DNA of 64,000 nucleotides from Muricoccus roseus (GTDB lineage: Bacteria; Pseudomonadota; Alphaproteobacteria; Acetobacterales; Acetobacteraceae), in contig NZ_FQZF01000008.1 in assembly GCF_900141905.1 (NCBI RefSeq), forward strand, positions 1 to 64,000, read 5' to 3'. The position numbers were made by a program, and so were the translations under genes. Shown one piece after another: positions 38,227-46,882 of the stretch (positions are counted from its first letter, which is position 1; each line of letters starts with the position of its first letter). The notes beneath the pieces are model-generated. The model saw nothing but the letters and a program-made list of their open reading frames with translations. It did not search any database and was not told the origin of the DNA.

Positions 38227-38886
38227 TCATGCCTCCGGCTGGAACGGCCGCCGGAGGAGCGCGAGGGCCAGCACCCCCGCCACGATCAGCGGCACCAGCG
38301 CCGTCCCGGCCGCCGCCCCGCCGGGCAGCGAAGCGGCGGGCAGGGTTTCCGCCCCCAGCAGCAAGGCAAGGCTGCTCTCTCCCACCGAGAGGGCGAAGGC
38401 CAGGGCTGCCCCGGCAGCCATGGCAGGCAGGAGGCGCGGGCGCAGCAGGCGCCGCGCCGCGAGCTCCGGTGGCGCGCCACAGGCCGCCGCGGCCCGGAAG
38501 AGCGCCGGCTCCACCCGCTCCAGCGCGTCACGCACGATGAGCGCGACCAGGGGCGCAGCCAGCAGCGCGTGCCAAAGCGCGAGGCCCGGCCAGCCCGCGC
38601 CATGGCCCAGGCGCTCCGCCGCGAGGAGCCAAGCCGCCCCGGGGATCACCGGCGGCAGCAACAGGGGCAGGGCGATAAGCGCCAGCGCCAGCCCGCGCCC
38701 GGCGAAACGGCCCCGCAGCCCCATCCCGGCCGCCGTGCCCAGAAGCGTGGCGAGAAGCGTGGCCGCGAGGGCGACAAGCAGGCTGTTCCGCAGCGGCCAG
38801 CCGCCCTCCACCCCGCCTGCCAGGAGCTGGGCGGGCAGCGGCACCAGAAGGCCCAGCAGCACGAGGCCGGCGGTGAGGCGCCTCAT
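38227..38886 (-). CDS. ABC transporter permease, PotC-like
   Basis: 219 residues with about six membrane segments. The cytoplasmic coupling loop, [24 protein letters not shown] (about residues 140-165), is the EAA box of the spermidine/putrescine-type (PotC) permeases. It overlaps its partner permease by four bases (ATGA on the minus strand). It is shorter than the usual 260 residues, mainly at the N-terminus. It is the last gene of the transporter operon. Confidence 0.85.
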   Translation of the reverse strand: MRRLTAGLVLLGLLVPLPAQLLAGGVEGGWPLRNSLLVALAATLLATLLGTAAGMGLRGRFAGRGLALALIALPLLLPPVIPGAAWLLAAERLGHGAGWPGLALWHALLAAPLVALIVRDALERVEPALFRAAAACGAPPELAARRLLRPRLLPAMAAGAALAFALSVGESSLALLLGAETLPAASLPGGAAAGTALVPLIVAGVLALALLRRPFQPEA

Positions 38887-39986
38887 GCGCGTGCCCGCCA
38901 GAGGCGAAGCAGGAGAAGCGCGGCCAGCAGGACGGGCAGCAGTAGCCAGGCAGTCAGCGCCCCGGCCTGCCCCCATTCGCCGGCCCGCGCGGCGGCGGCG
39001 AGCGCCCCGGCCGCCCAGGGCATATCCGGATCGAGCAGGCCCGGCCCGACGAAGCTGCCCAGCGCCTGGGGGAAGACGAGGGCGCAGCCCGCCGCTAGCC
39101 CCGGTCGGGCGAGCGGCCAGTGCACCCGGCGGAAGACGCCCAGCGGGGACATCCCGTGGGCCGCGGCGGCCCTGGCCAGGCCCGGCCCGGCCCGGCGGAG
39201 ACAGAGCGCGACCGGCAGGGCCATCAGCGGCACGGCCCCCAGCACGAGGGCGGCGAGCGCCACCCCCGGCCCGGACCCGGCCAGCACCGACCACCCGGCC
39301 GCGCGCGCCGCCTCTCCGGCCAGTAGCGGAAGCAGCACCAGCCCGGCCAGCAACGCGGCCCGCCGCGGCGCGGCATCGGCCATCCAGCGCGCCAGCGGCC
39401 AGGCGAGCGGCAGGCTCGCCAGCACCGCCAGCAGCGCCGCCCCGATGCCCCGCAGCAGGAGGGCACGCGCATGCGGCCCCGCCGCGCTGTCCTCCAGCCC
39501 GCCGCCCGCGGTCTGGCGCAGGCCGATGGCCGCCAGGAGGTGAAAGCCCGAGGCCGCCCCCCCCGCGCGCCGCAGGGCCGCCCAGCTCTCGGCCTCGCCC
39601 CAGGCCGCGTCGGCGACCAGGATGGAGGTGGCGCGGGTGGTGCGGGTTTCCGCGGCCCGCCCGGCCGTGCCGGGCAGCACCTCCCGCAGGGCCGGCACGT
39701 CGGCACCCAGACGGCCTGCGGCCCGCGCCATGGCCTGGCTGCCCGTGCCCCCCGCGGCGCGCAGCGCAGCCAGGTCGGCCGCCAGCGCCTCGAAGGCCAT
39801 GTCGTCGGGCAGGCCCTTCCCGTCCCAGTGCCGCAACATGCGGAGGGTGCGCGGCAGCGCGGGCGCCACCTCCGTCTCCGCCACCCCACGCCAGAGAAGG
39901 GCGCCCAACGGAGCCACCGCCGCCGCCAGCACCAGCAGCACCAGCGGCGTGACGAGCAGCGCTGCGCGCAGCGGATCCGGCCTCAA
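38883..39986 (-). CDS. ABC transporter permease, PotB-like
   Basis: 367 residues. A first membrane segment (LLVTPLVLLVLAAAVAPLGALLW) is followed by a large periplasmic region (residues 40-165) and then about five more membrane segments. The EAA loop reads RAAAAHGMSPLGVFRRVHWPLARPG. PotB-type permeases pair with PotC for polyamines or related small cations. It overlaps the substrate-binding protein gene by four bases. Confidence 0.85.
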   Translation of the reverse strand: MRPDPLRAALLVTPLVLLVLAAAVAPLGALLWRGVAETEVAPALPRTLRMLRHWDGKGLPDDMAFEALAADLAALRAAGGTGSQAMARAAGRLGADVPALREVLPGTAGRAAETRTTRATSILVADAAWGEAESWAALRRAGGAASGFHLLAAIGLRQTAGGGLEDSAAGPHARALLLRGIGAALLAVLASLPLAWPLARWMADAAPRRAALLAGLVLLPLLAGEAARAAGWSVLAGSGPGVALAALVLGAVPLMALPVALCLRRAGPGLARAAAAHGMSPLGVFRRVHWPLARPGLAAGCALVFPQALGSFVGPGLLDPDMPWAAGALAAAARAGEWGQAGALTAWLLLPVLLAALLLLRLWRARA

Positions 39987-41038
39987 GGCTGCGGCCCGGC
40001 ATTCAGCCAGTTGGCGAAGCGGCGCTCCAGCCGGTCGAGGTGGTCGTGCCAGAAGGCATCGTCGATGCGCAGCGCGCCGCGCGCATTGTCCGGGGCGGTG
40101 GGCAGGTTGACCAGTACCTCGTCCGGCAGCCCAGCCTCGGCGCCTCGCGCCGTGACGCCGTAGGGGATGCGCGGCGGCAGCGCGGCCTGCACGCCCGCAT
40201 CGCCCACGAAGCGCAGGAAGGCCAGCGCACGCTCCCGGTTCGGGCTGTTGCGGAGGATCGCCCAGCTGTCCTGCGCCAGCAGCTGCCCGGCCCAGACGAT
40301 GCCGAGATCGGCGGAATCCTCGCGATTGGCCGCGTCGATCCGTCCGTTATAGGCGACCGCCAGCGTCACCTCCCCGGCCGAGAGCATGCGGGGAGGCTCG
40401 CTCCCCTGGTCCCACCAGCGCAGGGCGGGGCGGATGGATTCCAGCCGGCGGAAGGCGCGGTCCAACCCGGCCGCCATGCGCAGGGCGGGATAGACGGCCT
40501 CGGGCGCCACGCCATCGGCCAGAAGGGCAATCTCCAGCGTGGTCTTGGCGCCGCGCCGCATGGCGCGGCCGCCCGGGAAGCGGCCGAGATCGAAGAAATC
40601 CGCCCAGCCATCGGGCGCCACCCCGCCGCGCCGGTAGGCCAGCACGAAGCCGTAGAGGATGTTTCCAGCGCCGCATTCGGTCAGCGCCCCCGGGATGTAG
40701 CGCTCCGTGCCGCCCAGATCCTCGGGTCGGATCCTTTCCAGCAGCCCTTCGTCGCAGGCGAGGCGCAGCTCGTCCCCCTCAACCTGCACGATGTCCCAGC
40801 GCGCCGTGCGGGCGGGGTCGCGCAGGGATTCCATGCCGCCGTCCCAGGTTTCCTCCAGCAGGCGCAGGCCGGTGGCGCGCTGGAAGGGCCGGAACAGCAC
40901 CTCGCGCTGCACGTCCTGATAGGCGCCGCCCCAGGACACGACCGTCAGATCCCGCCCCTGGGCGCGCGCATGGGGCGCCGCCAGGGCAAGCGGGGCTGAT
41001 GCCAGCAGCCTGCGCGTGATCCGGCGCGTCGGGGGCAT
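39983..41038 (-). CDS. Extracellular solute-binding protein, PotD/spermidine-putrescine type
   Basis: 351 residues with a Tat-like signal (RRITRRLLASAPLALAAPHARAQ, cut near residue 27), then LTVVSWGGAYQDVQREVLFRPF, typical of the PotD/PotF family of type II binding proteins. It should sit in the periplasm and pass its ligand to the two permeases encoded downstream. Ligands in the family include polyamines, and also amines, opines and sugars, so the substrate is open. Order on the minus strand is ATPase, binding protein, PotB, PotC. Confidence 0.87.
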   Translation of the reverse strand: MPPTRRITRRLLASAPLALAAPHARAQGRDLTVVSWGGAYQDVQREVLFRPFQRATGLRLLEETWDGGMESLRDPARTARWDIVQVEGDELRLACDEGLLERIRPEDLGGTERYIPGALTECGAGNILYGFVLAYRRGGVAPDGWADFFDLGRFPGGRAMRRGAKTTLEIALLADGVAPEAVYPALRMAAGLDRAFRRLESIRPALRWWDQGSEPPRMLSAGEVTLAVAYNGRIDAANREDSADLGIVWAGQLLAQDSWAILRNSPNRERALAFLRFVGDAGVQAALPPRIPYGVTARGAEAGLPDEVLVNLPTAPDNARGALRIDDAFWHDHLDRLERRFANWLNAGPQP

Positions 41039-41159
41039 CGCGGCCTCTCGCTCGTCTGTCGGTTGTGCGGCGCAGCTTAACCCATGAGAGGCCGGCGAGA
41101 CGATACCGTGCGGCCGATCTTCGGCGCCCCGGCGGAAAAATGCGGGGCGGAGCGACCCG

Positions 41160-42359
41160 TTAGTCCCGATGCACCCGCGCGGCCGCCAGATCCCAGGCGA
41201 TCGAGGCCTGCGCTCCCGGTTCGGGCAGGATCAGCCCGGGCGAGCGATGCGCCACCAGCTCCCCTCCCTCCCCGATGGCGAGGCGAAGGCGGAGATGGTC
41301 CCCCGCGAAGCGCATTTCGATCAGCCGCGCGGGAACGGCATCCTCGCCCATCTCCTCCGGCGAGAGCGGCGCGACCGCCACGCGCTCCGGCCGGATGACG
41401 AGGGTGCAGCGCCCGCCGGGAACCGGCGCGCCCTGAGGGCCCAGCACCGGGGTTCCGAGCGCCTCCACGCCGCAATCCAGGCGGACATGGCAGCCCTCCT
41501 CGTCATCGACGGAGAGGACGGTGCCGGGCAGCCGGTTGCAGGGGCCGGTCAGCGCGGCGACCACCGGGTCCGCCGGATCGTCATAGAGCGCCTGGGGTCG
41601 GCCCAGCTGCCGCATCCGCCCGGCGTCCAGCACCGCCACCGCATCCGAAAGACCCAGGGCAAGGCCCGCATCCCGCGTCGCATGCAGGACGGTCAGGCCC
41701 AGCTCCCCTTGCAGGCGGCGGAGATCGGCGGCCAGGGCATCCCGCTCCTCCCCGTCCAGCATCCGCAGCGGATCGTCGAGCAGCAGCAGCGCCGGCTCAT
41801 GCACCGTGCCGCGGGCGAAGGCGACGCGCATCCGGCGCGCCAGGGGCAGTGACCCGGGCCGGGCCGAACCCAGCGCCGGGGGCAAGCCCCACCGCTCCAG
41901 CATCGCCGCGGCGCGGTCCTCGCGCTCACCGCGCGCCATGCCGCGGGCCTCCAGTGGGAAGGCGGCGTTGCCGAGCACCGTCAGCTCCGGAAACAGGTCC
42001 GGTTCCGCCGCCACGAGGCCGATATCGCGCTTCCAGGCCGGCAGCCGGGCCTGCTTCTCGCCCTTGATGAGGATGCGCCCGGCATCGGGCTCCAGGAAGC
42101 CGGCCACGAGGTCGATCGCGACGCTCTTGCCCGCCCCCGCGGGGCCGAGCAGCGAAACCAGCTCCCCCTTCGCGATCTGCAGCTCCAGCCAGGCCAGGGC
42201 CTGCGCCCCCTCCGTCTGCCCGGACTTCCGCAAGCCCTCGATCACCAGCAGGGGCAGCCGGGCGGGGGTGGCCGGGGTGGGCGGCTGGGCTGTGCGCGGG
42301 GCGGAATCCCGGCTGAAGATCGTGCCCTCCGTGCCGAAGCTCACCAGTCGTCGTGCCAT
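41160..42359 (-). CDS. ABC transporter ATPase, PotA-like, with unusual signature motifs
   Basis: 399 residues: an ATPase domain plus a C-terminal TOBE-like domain (VIRPERVAVAP and AHRSPGLILPE). Walker A is GPAGAGKSV (residues about 92-100). The expected LSGGQ reads SLPLARRMRVAFARG and Walker B ends LLLLDDPL, with Asp where the catalytic Glu normally sits; the switch His is kept (VLHATRDAG). The first 45 residues are an extension with no known domain. It powers the PotBCD-like system encoded after it. The ATG at 42359 is divergent from the acyl-CoA hydrolase gene. Confidence 0.87.
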   Translation of the reverse strand: MARRLVSFGTEGTIFSRDSAPRTAQPPTPATPARLPLLVIEGLRKSGQTEGAQALAWLELQIAKGELVSLLGPAGAGKSVAIDLVAGFLEPDAGRILIKGEKQARLPAWKRDIGLVAAEPDLFPELTVLGNAAFPLEARGMARGEREDRAAAMLERWGLPPALGSARPGSLPLARRMRVAFARGTVHEPALLLLDDPLRMLDGEERDALAADLRRLQGELGLTVLHATRDAGLALGLSDAVAVLDAGRMRQLGRPQALYDDPADPVVAALTGPCNRLPGTVLSVDDEEGCHVRLDCGVEALGTPVLGPQGAPVPGGRCTLVIRPERVAVAPLSPEEMGEDAVPARLIEMRFAGDHLRLRLAIGEGGELVAHRSPGLILPEPGAQASIAWDLAAARVHRD

Positions 42360-42478
42360 GAGACCCTCCGCACGCGGCGAGGCATCGCGGGGCGGGGCGG
42401 TGGTGTCAACCGGGCCGGCTTGCCCGTCGCGCGCGCTGCGGCTAGCCCGGACGGAGGACAAAGGGGAGCGAAAGCGCC

Positions 42479-43498
42479 ATGGACCAGGCGGAGCCGAGCG
42501 TGGTGGCACGCATCGAGGGGCGGGCGGGAACCATCCTGCTCAACCGCCCCCGCGCCCTGAACGCTCTGGACCAACCCATGATCGACGCCATGGCCGAGGC
42601 CGCCGCCCGCTTCCGCGACGACCCGGCCGTGGACCTGGTCATCCTGGAAGGCGCCGGCGGCCGGGCCTTCTGCGCGGGGGGCGACGTGCGCGCCATCCGC
42701 ACCGCCGCGCTGGCCGGAGACACCGCGACCATCGAGCGCTTCTTCGCCAGCGAATACGCCCTGAACCGGCTGATCGCCGAATATCCCAAGCCCTGGATCA
42801 GCCTGATCGACGGCGTCTGCATGGGCGGCGGCATCGGCGTCTCCGTCCATGGCAGCCATCGCGTGGTGAGCGAACACGCGATGCTGGCCATGCCGGAGAC
42901 GGCCATCGCCCTCTTCCCCGATGTCGGCACCTCCTTCGTGCTGCCGCGCCTGCCCGGCACCGCCGGCGCCATGGGCAAGTGGCTGGCCCTGACCGGCGCG
43001 CGGCTGCATGGCGCGGAGGCGGTGGAAGCCGGGCTGGCGACCCATCACGTCACGCGCGAACGCCTGCCCGCCCTGCGCGAAGCCCTCCTGGCCGGGGATG
43101 CCGGGGTGGTGGAACGCTTCGCCGCCGCCGTGCCGCCCGGCCCCGTGGAGGCGGAGCGCGCCGCCATCGAGCGCTGCTTTGCGCCGGACGACCTCCCCTC
43201 CATCATGGCCCTGCTGGCGGCCGAGGGCACGGAATGGGCGCGCCACCAGGCCGAGGTGCTGCGGCGCGTCTCGCCCACCTCCCTCGCCGTGACGCTGGAA
43301 CTGCTGCGGCGCGGCGCGGCGCTGGACCTCCCCGCCTGCCTGGCCATGGAACTCGCCCTCACCCGCGCCGTGACCCGCCACCCCGACTTCGCGGAAGGCG
43401 TGCGCGCGGTGCTGGTGGACAAGGACAACACCCCGCGCTGGCAGCCCGCCACCATGGCGGAGCTCGACCCCGTCGCCGTGCGCGCAATGTTCGGCTGA
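42479..43498 (+). CDS. 3-hydroxyisobutyryl-CoA hydrolase / enoyl-CoA hydratase family
   Basis: 339 residues of crotonase fold, matching the HIBCH branch by length and by AFCAGGDVRAI, DGVCMGGGIGVSVHG and MPETAIALFPDVGTSFVLPRL. HIBCH hydrolyses 3-hydroxyisobutyryl-CoA in valine breakdown. The C-terminal LLRRGAALDLPACLAMELAL and VLVDKDNTPRWQP are also typical. GGGGAG lies about 11 bases before the ATG. It stands alone, divergent from the transporter ATPase. Confidence 0.87.
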   Translation: MDQAEPSVVARIEGRAGTILLNRPRALNALDQPMIDAMAEAAARFRDDPAVDLVILEGAGGRAFCAGGDVRAIRTAALAGDTATIERFFASEYALNRLIAEYPKPWISLIDGVCMGGGIGVSVHGSHRVVSEHAMLAMPETAIALFPDVGTSFVLPRLPGTAGAMGKWLALTGARLHGAEAVEAGLATHHVTRERLPALREALLAGDAGVVERFAAAVPPGPVEAERAAIERCFAPDDLPSIMALLAAEGTEWARHQAEVLRRVSPTSLAVTLELLRRGAALDLPACLAMELALTRAVTRHPDFAEGVRAVLVDKDNTPRWQPATMAELDPVAVRAMFG

Positions 43499-43505
43499 TC
43501 CCGTT

Positions 43506-43769
43506 GAGGGCTCCGGCCCTCACCCGCCAAGGGCCTGAGGCCCTTGGAACCCCGTCTGACTGCCGTGGATGCCCCGGATCGAAGGGATCTCCCGTTGCAG
43601 GGTGCTGATCCTGCCTTTGCAGTCGCCTGAGGTCCTAGACCTCAGGCGCATCGTCAGCCTCGTGATTCCAAACTTGAAGAAAAAGATGATGGGTCGAAGG
43701 CACTGCCTTCGACGGGTCCGGGGAGAGGAAGAATTCCTTCTTCCTCTCCCCGGGACAAACCATCAGCCC
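43506..43769 (+). repeat. Convergent-gap hairpin repeat, copy D
   Basis: Plus orientation: GAGGGCTCCGGCCCTC (43506-43521), the CCAAGGGCC/GGCCCTTGG stem, the GCCTGAGGTC/GACCTCAGGC type stem near 43625-43648, GATTCCAAACTTGAAGAAAA, the GTCGAAGGCA hairpin (near 43693-43713) and the perfect 16-bp CCGGGGAGAGGAAGAA stem. It starts seven bases after the hydrolase stop and ends 30 bases before the facing stop, accounting for the 301-base gap. Confidence 0.88.
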
Positions 43770-43799
43770 ACGAAAAAGCACCGCCCGCAGAGGGGGCAC

Positions 43800-44351
43800 C
43801 TAGTCCTGCCCCAGCAGCCCTCGCCGCAGCCCGGCGCTGCTCACATCCGGCCCGATGAAGCTGGACAGCATCGCCGTGCCCTGCCGGGGGGTCACGCGCA
43901 CCGGCGGCTCCCCGAGATAGGCGATTTCGGCGCGGTCGGGCAGGAAGAGCCAGTCCTCCACCTGTCCGGCGGGCAGGTCGCGCAGCCGGGCGCGGAACTC
44001 CGCCGGCATCTCGCAGCCGCAGCCCTCGCGGAACCCGTCCTCCCAGCCGCTCACCAGCCGGCCGCGGGGCACGCTGACGGTGTAGCGCAGGCGCAGCAGC
44101 TTCACGCCGGGGGAGGCGAGGATGGTGGCGGCATCCGTGCTGCGTCGTTCCAGGTAGAGCCAGCCGCGCAGCACCTCGAAGCCGAGGAAGCGCCGCACCC
44201 CGGTGCCGTTCAGCACCAGCCGCCGGCCGGCAACCATCATTTCGGTGGGTGCGGCCTCCTGCGCGCGGGCCGGCGCGGCCATGGCGGCGAGCAGCGGCAA
44301 GGCCAGGGCGCGGCGCGTCCACGGGGCCGCGTCGGGTGTCTCTGCCCGCAT
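43800..44351 (-). CDS. Exported chalcone-isomerase-like protein
   Basis: 183 residues. A signal (TRRALALPLLAAMAAPARAQ, to about residue 31) precedes a chalcone-isomerase-like domain: GRRLVLNGTGVRRFLGFEVLRGWLYLE, then a C-terminal VRVTPRQGTAMLSSFIG. Bacterial members of this fold are periplasmic and mostly of unknown role, probably binding fatty acids or hydrophobic ligands. The frame is open far upstream, but the ATG at 44351 places the signal correctly. It is divergent from the nucleotidyltransferase. Confidence 0.8.
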   Translation of the reverse strand: MRAETPDAAPWTRRALALPLLAAMAAPARAQEAAPTEMMVAGRRLVLNGTGVRRFLGFEVLRGWLYLERRSTDAATILASPGVKLLRLRYTVSVPRGRLVSGWEDGFREGCGCEMPAEFRARLRDLPAGQVEDWLFLPDRAEIAYLGEPPVRVTPRQGTAMLSSFIGPDVSSAGLRRGLLGQD

Positions 44352-44536
44352 GGTGCCGCCCGTCCTTGCCGCCCAGCCGTCCTGCGCCATGCGTCCTCCT
44401 CCCTGGGCGTGGCGCCGCGCCGCCTCCGCCTCCTGCTCGGTCCGGAAGTAGATGGCCCGGCCGGCGCGTTCTACTACAGGGCGGCGCAGGCCTGCCCCTT
44501 GATCAGGAGATGGCAAGCGAAGCCGGGGGGAGTTCC

Positions 44537-45088
44537 ATGCCAGAGAGCAGCGCCCGCCTGGCCGCCCTTCTCGGGGCCGATCCCTGGCGCCGGCCGCTGC
44601 TGCGCGCCGTGGCGGCGCTCGGCCTGCCGGATGCCTGGATCGGCGCGGGCTTCGTCCGTGACGCGACCTGGGATGCGCTGCACGGCCGCCCGGCCTCGCC
44701 CCCGGCCGGCGACGTGGACGTGGTCTGGTTCGGGCCGGACGCCCCTTCGGCGGCGGCGGACCGCGCGATCGAGGCACGGTTGCGGGAGATGGCACCGGGC
44801 CCCGACTGGTCCGTGACCAACCAGGCCCGCATGCACGGGCGCAATGGCGACCCGCCCTATCGCGACACGGAGGACGCCCTTCGCCACTGGCCCGAAACCG
44901 CGACGGCCGTCGCGGCCCAGTGGAACGGCGCCGCGGTCAGGGTCCTCGCCCCGCTCGGCCTCTCGGACCTGCTCGGCGGGGTCCTCCGCCCCGGCCCCCG
45001 CTTCACCGGGGCGAAGCGGGCCCTCTTCGAGGAGCGCGTCGCCGCCAAGCGCTGGCGCTCCCGCTGGCCGCTGCTGCGGGACGGCTAG
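44537..45088 (+). CDS. Nucleotidyltransferase family 6 (DUF925) protein
   Basis: 183 residues with the pattern of the NTP_transf_6 family: AGFVRDATWDALHG, then GDVDVVWFGPD (the two metal-binding Asp), NQARMHGRNGDPPYRDTEDALRHWPET, and VLAPLGLSDLLGG with a C-terminal KRWRSRWPLLRDG. The substrate of this family is not established. The ATG at 44537 has GGGGGAG five bases upstream; an earlier ATG at 44510 has its ribosome site too close. Its stop codon (45086-45088) overlaps the left end of an inverted-repeat element. Confidence 0.85.
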   Translation: MPESSARLAALLGADPWRRPLLRAVAALGLPDAWIGAGFVRDATWDALHGRPASPPAGDVDVVWFGPDAPSAAADRAIEARLREMAPGPDWSVTNQARMHGRNGDPPYRDTEDALRHWPETATAVAAQWNGAAVRVLAPLGLSDLLGGVLRPGPRFTGAKRALFEERVAAKRWRSRWPLLRDG

Positions 45089-45272
45089 GGCCGGTCAGGC
45101 GGGGCTGGCGGGGCTGGCGGCTGAGGGCCGGCGAGGGATTTTTTGGCCCTGCCAGGCACCGAGCACGGCCGATGCTCCCTGCATTGGCCAACTGCATCAG
45201 CAAGCTCGGCAACGACGCAGGGACGGAAAAGACCCGTCCGGACCGCCCCGCAAGCCCCGCCTGACCGGCCCT
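45087..45272. repeat. Element with perfect 20-bp inverted ends between convergent genes
   Basis: AGGGCCGGTCAGGCGGGGCT at 45087-45106 is repeated exactly in inverse at 45253-45272. The ends contain the last two bases of the TAG of the gene to the left and of the TAG of the MFS gene to the right (read on the minus strand). The 146-base centre carries a GATTTTTTGG run and a GGACGG/CCGTCC hairpin with loop AAAAGAC (45221-45240). It shares no obvious sequence with the five hairpin repeats. It may be a large bidirectional terminator or a MITE-like insert; no transposase is near. Confidence 0.75.
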
Positions 45273-46746
45273 AATCGGCCGGAGCGCGGCTTGCCGCCTC
45301 CTGCGGCCGGGTGCGCGCGACGAAGGGCGGCACCAGCAGCGCGAGCAGCAGCGTTGCCACGGACAGGACGAACACGGCCCAGAAGGTGAGGTGCAGCCCC
45401 TCCGCCAACGCCATCCGCACGGCCGCATCGGGCACGATGCCCTGGCCCTGCTCCAGCAGCCGGCGGATCGCCTCGAAGTCGATCTCGGCGGCCGCGCCGC
45501 CCTGGCTGGCCAGGCTGAGGTTCAGCACCCCGCCCAGCACCACGGCCCCGAGCGCGCTGCCCAGGTTGCGGGAGAAGACATTGGAGGCGGTGACGGCGCC
45601 GCGCTCTGCCCAGCCCACGCTCTCCTGCAGCATCACGATGGCCGAGACGCTGAGGAAGCCCATGCCCAGCCCCATGACGAAGGAGCCCGCCCCTGCCAGC
45701 ACGGCGGAGGAGGTGGGGCCGAGCGCCACGAAACCCAGCGCGCCGACCGGCAGCAACGCCGCCCCCAGCAGCAGGCAGGCGCGCAGCCCGAAGCGGCCGA
45801 AGGCGCGCGCGGCCATGGTGGCACCGATCGGCCAGCCCAGCACCATCATGGTGAGGGCGAAGCCCGCCGCCAGCGCCGAGCGCCCGAGCACGGCCTGCAC
45901 ATACATGGGCAGGAAGGCGGTCAGCCCGATGATGGCCATGCCGCTGAACAGCACCGTGGCATTGGCCGTGACCACCGGGCGCCGCAGCCAGAGGCGGAGG
46001 TTCAGGATTGGGTCCGGCGCCCGCGCCTCCCACCACAGGAAAGCCGCCGTGCCGGTCACGGCCAGCAGGCCCGCGACGAGGGAGAGCCGGCTGCCCGGCT
46101 CGGTCGCGGCCGTCATCAGCGCGGCCAGGGCGAGGGTGAGGAGCAGCGCGCCCAGCACGTCCACCGGCCGTCCCTGCCGCGCCACATCCTCCCGCAGGAA
46201 GGCCGCAAAGCCGGCGGCGGCCAGCACGCCCACGGGCAGGTTCATCCAGAAGATCCAGGCCCAGTCCATCCGCTCCACGATCAGCCCGCCCACCAGCGGC
46301 CCGAGCACGGAGGAAATGCCCCATACGCTGGCCAGCCAGCCCTGGATCTTCGCGCGCTCCTTCACCGAGTAGAGGTCCCCCACGATGGTGAGGGAGACGG
46401 GCTGGATGGCCCCCGCCCCCACGCCTTGCACCAGGCGAAAGGCGATCAGGGAGGGAATGGACCAGGCGAAGCCGCAGAGCAGGGAGCCGAGCAGGAAGAT
46501 GGCAATGCCCCAGAGCATGACCGGCCGCCGCCCATGGCTGTCCGACAGCTTGCCGAAGACCATGGTCATCGCGGTCTGTGCCAGGAGGAAGGAGGCGAAG
46601 ACCCAGGCGTAGAGATGCAGGTCGCCCAGTTGCCCCGCGATCTGCGGCATGGCGGTGGCGACGATTGTCGCCTCGATCGCGATCATGAACATCGCCGCGA
46701 TCACGGAGGCGAGGATCAGCGGACGGCGTGGTGGCGGGGCGGGCAT
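45271..46746 (-). CDS. MFS transporter, DHA2 drug-exporter family
   Basis: 491 residues with about 14 membrane segments, the DHA2 (EmrB/QacA) layout. The motif A loop is GKLSDSHGRRPVMLWG, the antiporter motif C is GPLVGGLI near residue 150, and the helix 1 Asp/Glu box is IAIEATIVATAMPQI. Such pumps use the proton gradient to expel drugs or metabolites. There is no partner membrane-fusion gene beside it. Its stop lies at the inverted end of the 45087-45272 element. Confidence 0.9.
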   Translation of the reverse strand: MPAPPPRRPLILASVIAAMFMIAIEATIVATAMPQIAGQLGDLHLYAWVFASFLLAQTAMTMVFGKLSDSHGRRPVMLWGIAIFLLGSLLCGFAWSIPSLIAFRLVQGVGAGAIQPVSLTIVGDLYSVKERAKIQGWLASVWGISSVLGPLVGGLIVERMDWAWIFWMNLPVGVLAAAGFAAFLREDVARQGRPVDVLGALLLTLALAALMTAATEPGSRLSLVAGLLAVTGTAAFLWWEARAPDPILNLRLWLRRPVVTANATVLFSGMAIIGLTAFLPMYVQAVLGRSALAAGFALTMMVLGWPIGATMAARAFGRFGLRACLLLGAALLPVGALGFVALGPTSSAVLAGAGSFVMGLGMGFLSVSAIVMLQESVGWAERGAVTASNVFSRNLGSALGAVVLGGVLNLSLASQGGAAAEIDFEAIRRLLEQGQGIVPDAAVRMALAEGLHLTFWAVFVLSVATLLLALLVPPFVARTRPQEAASRAPAD

Positions 46747-46882
46747 GGCGCAGGGGTTAGGCCCATCCCGCCAGGGCTGGAATGGCGGGCCGCGTCACCT
46801 TCAGGCGAGCGCTCCCGTCCCGCCCGCGGTTGACGCTCCGCGACGGCCCCCCCTACCTTCCGGCGGCACAGGATTTCCTCGG

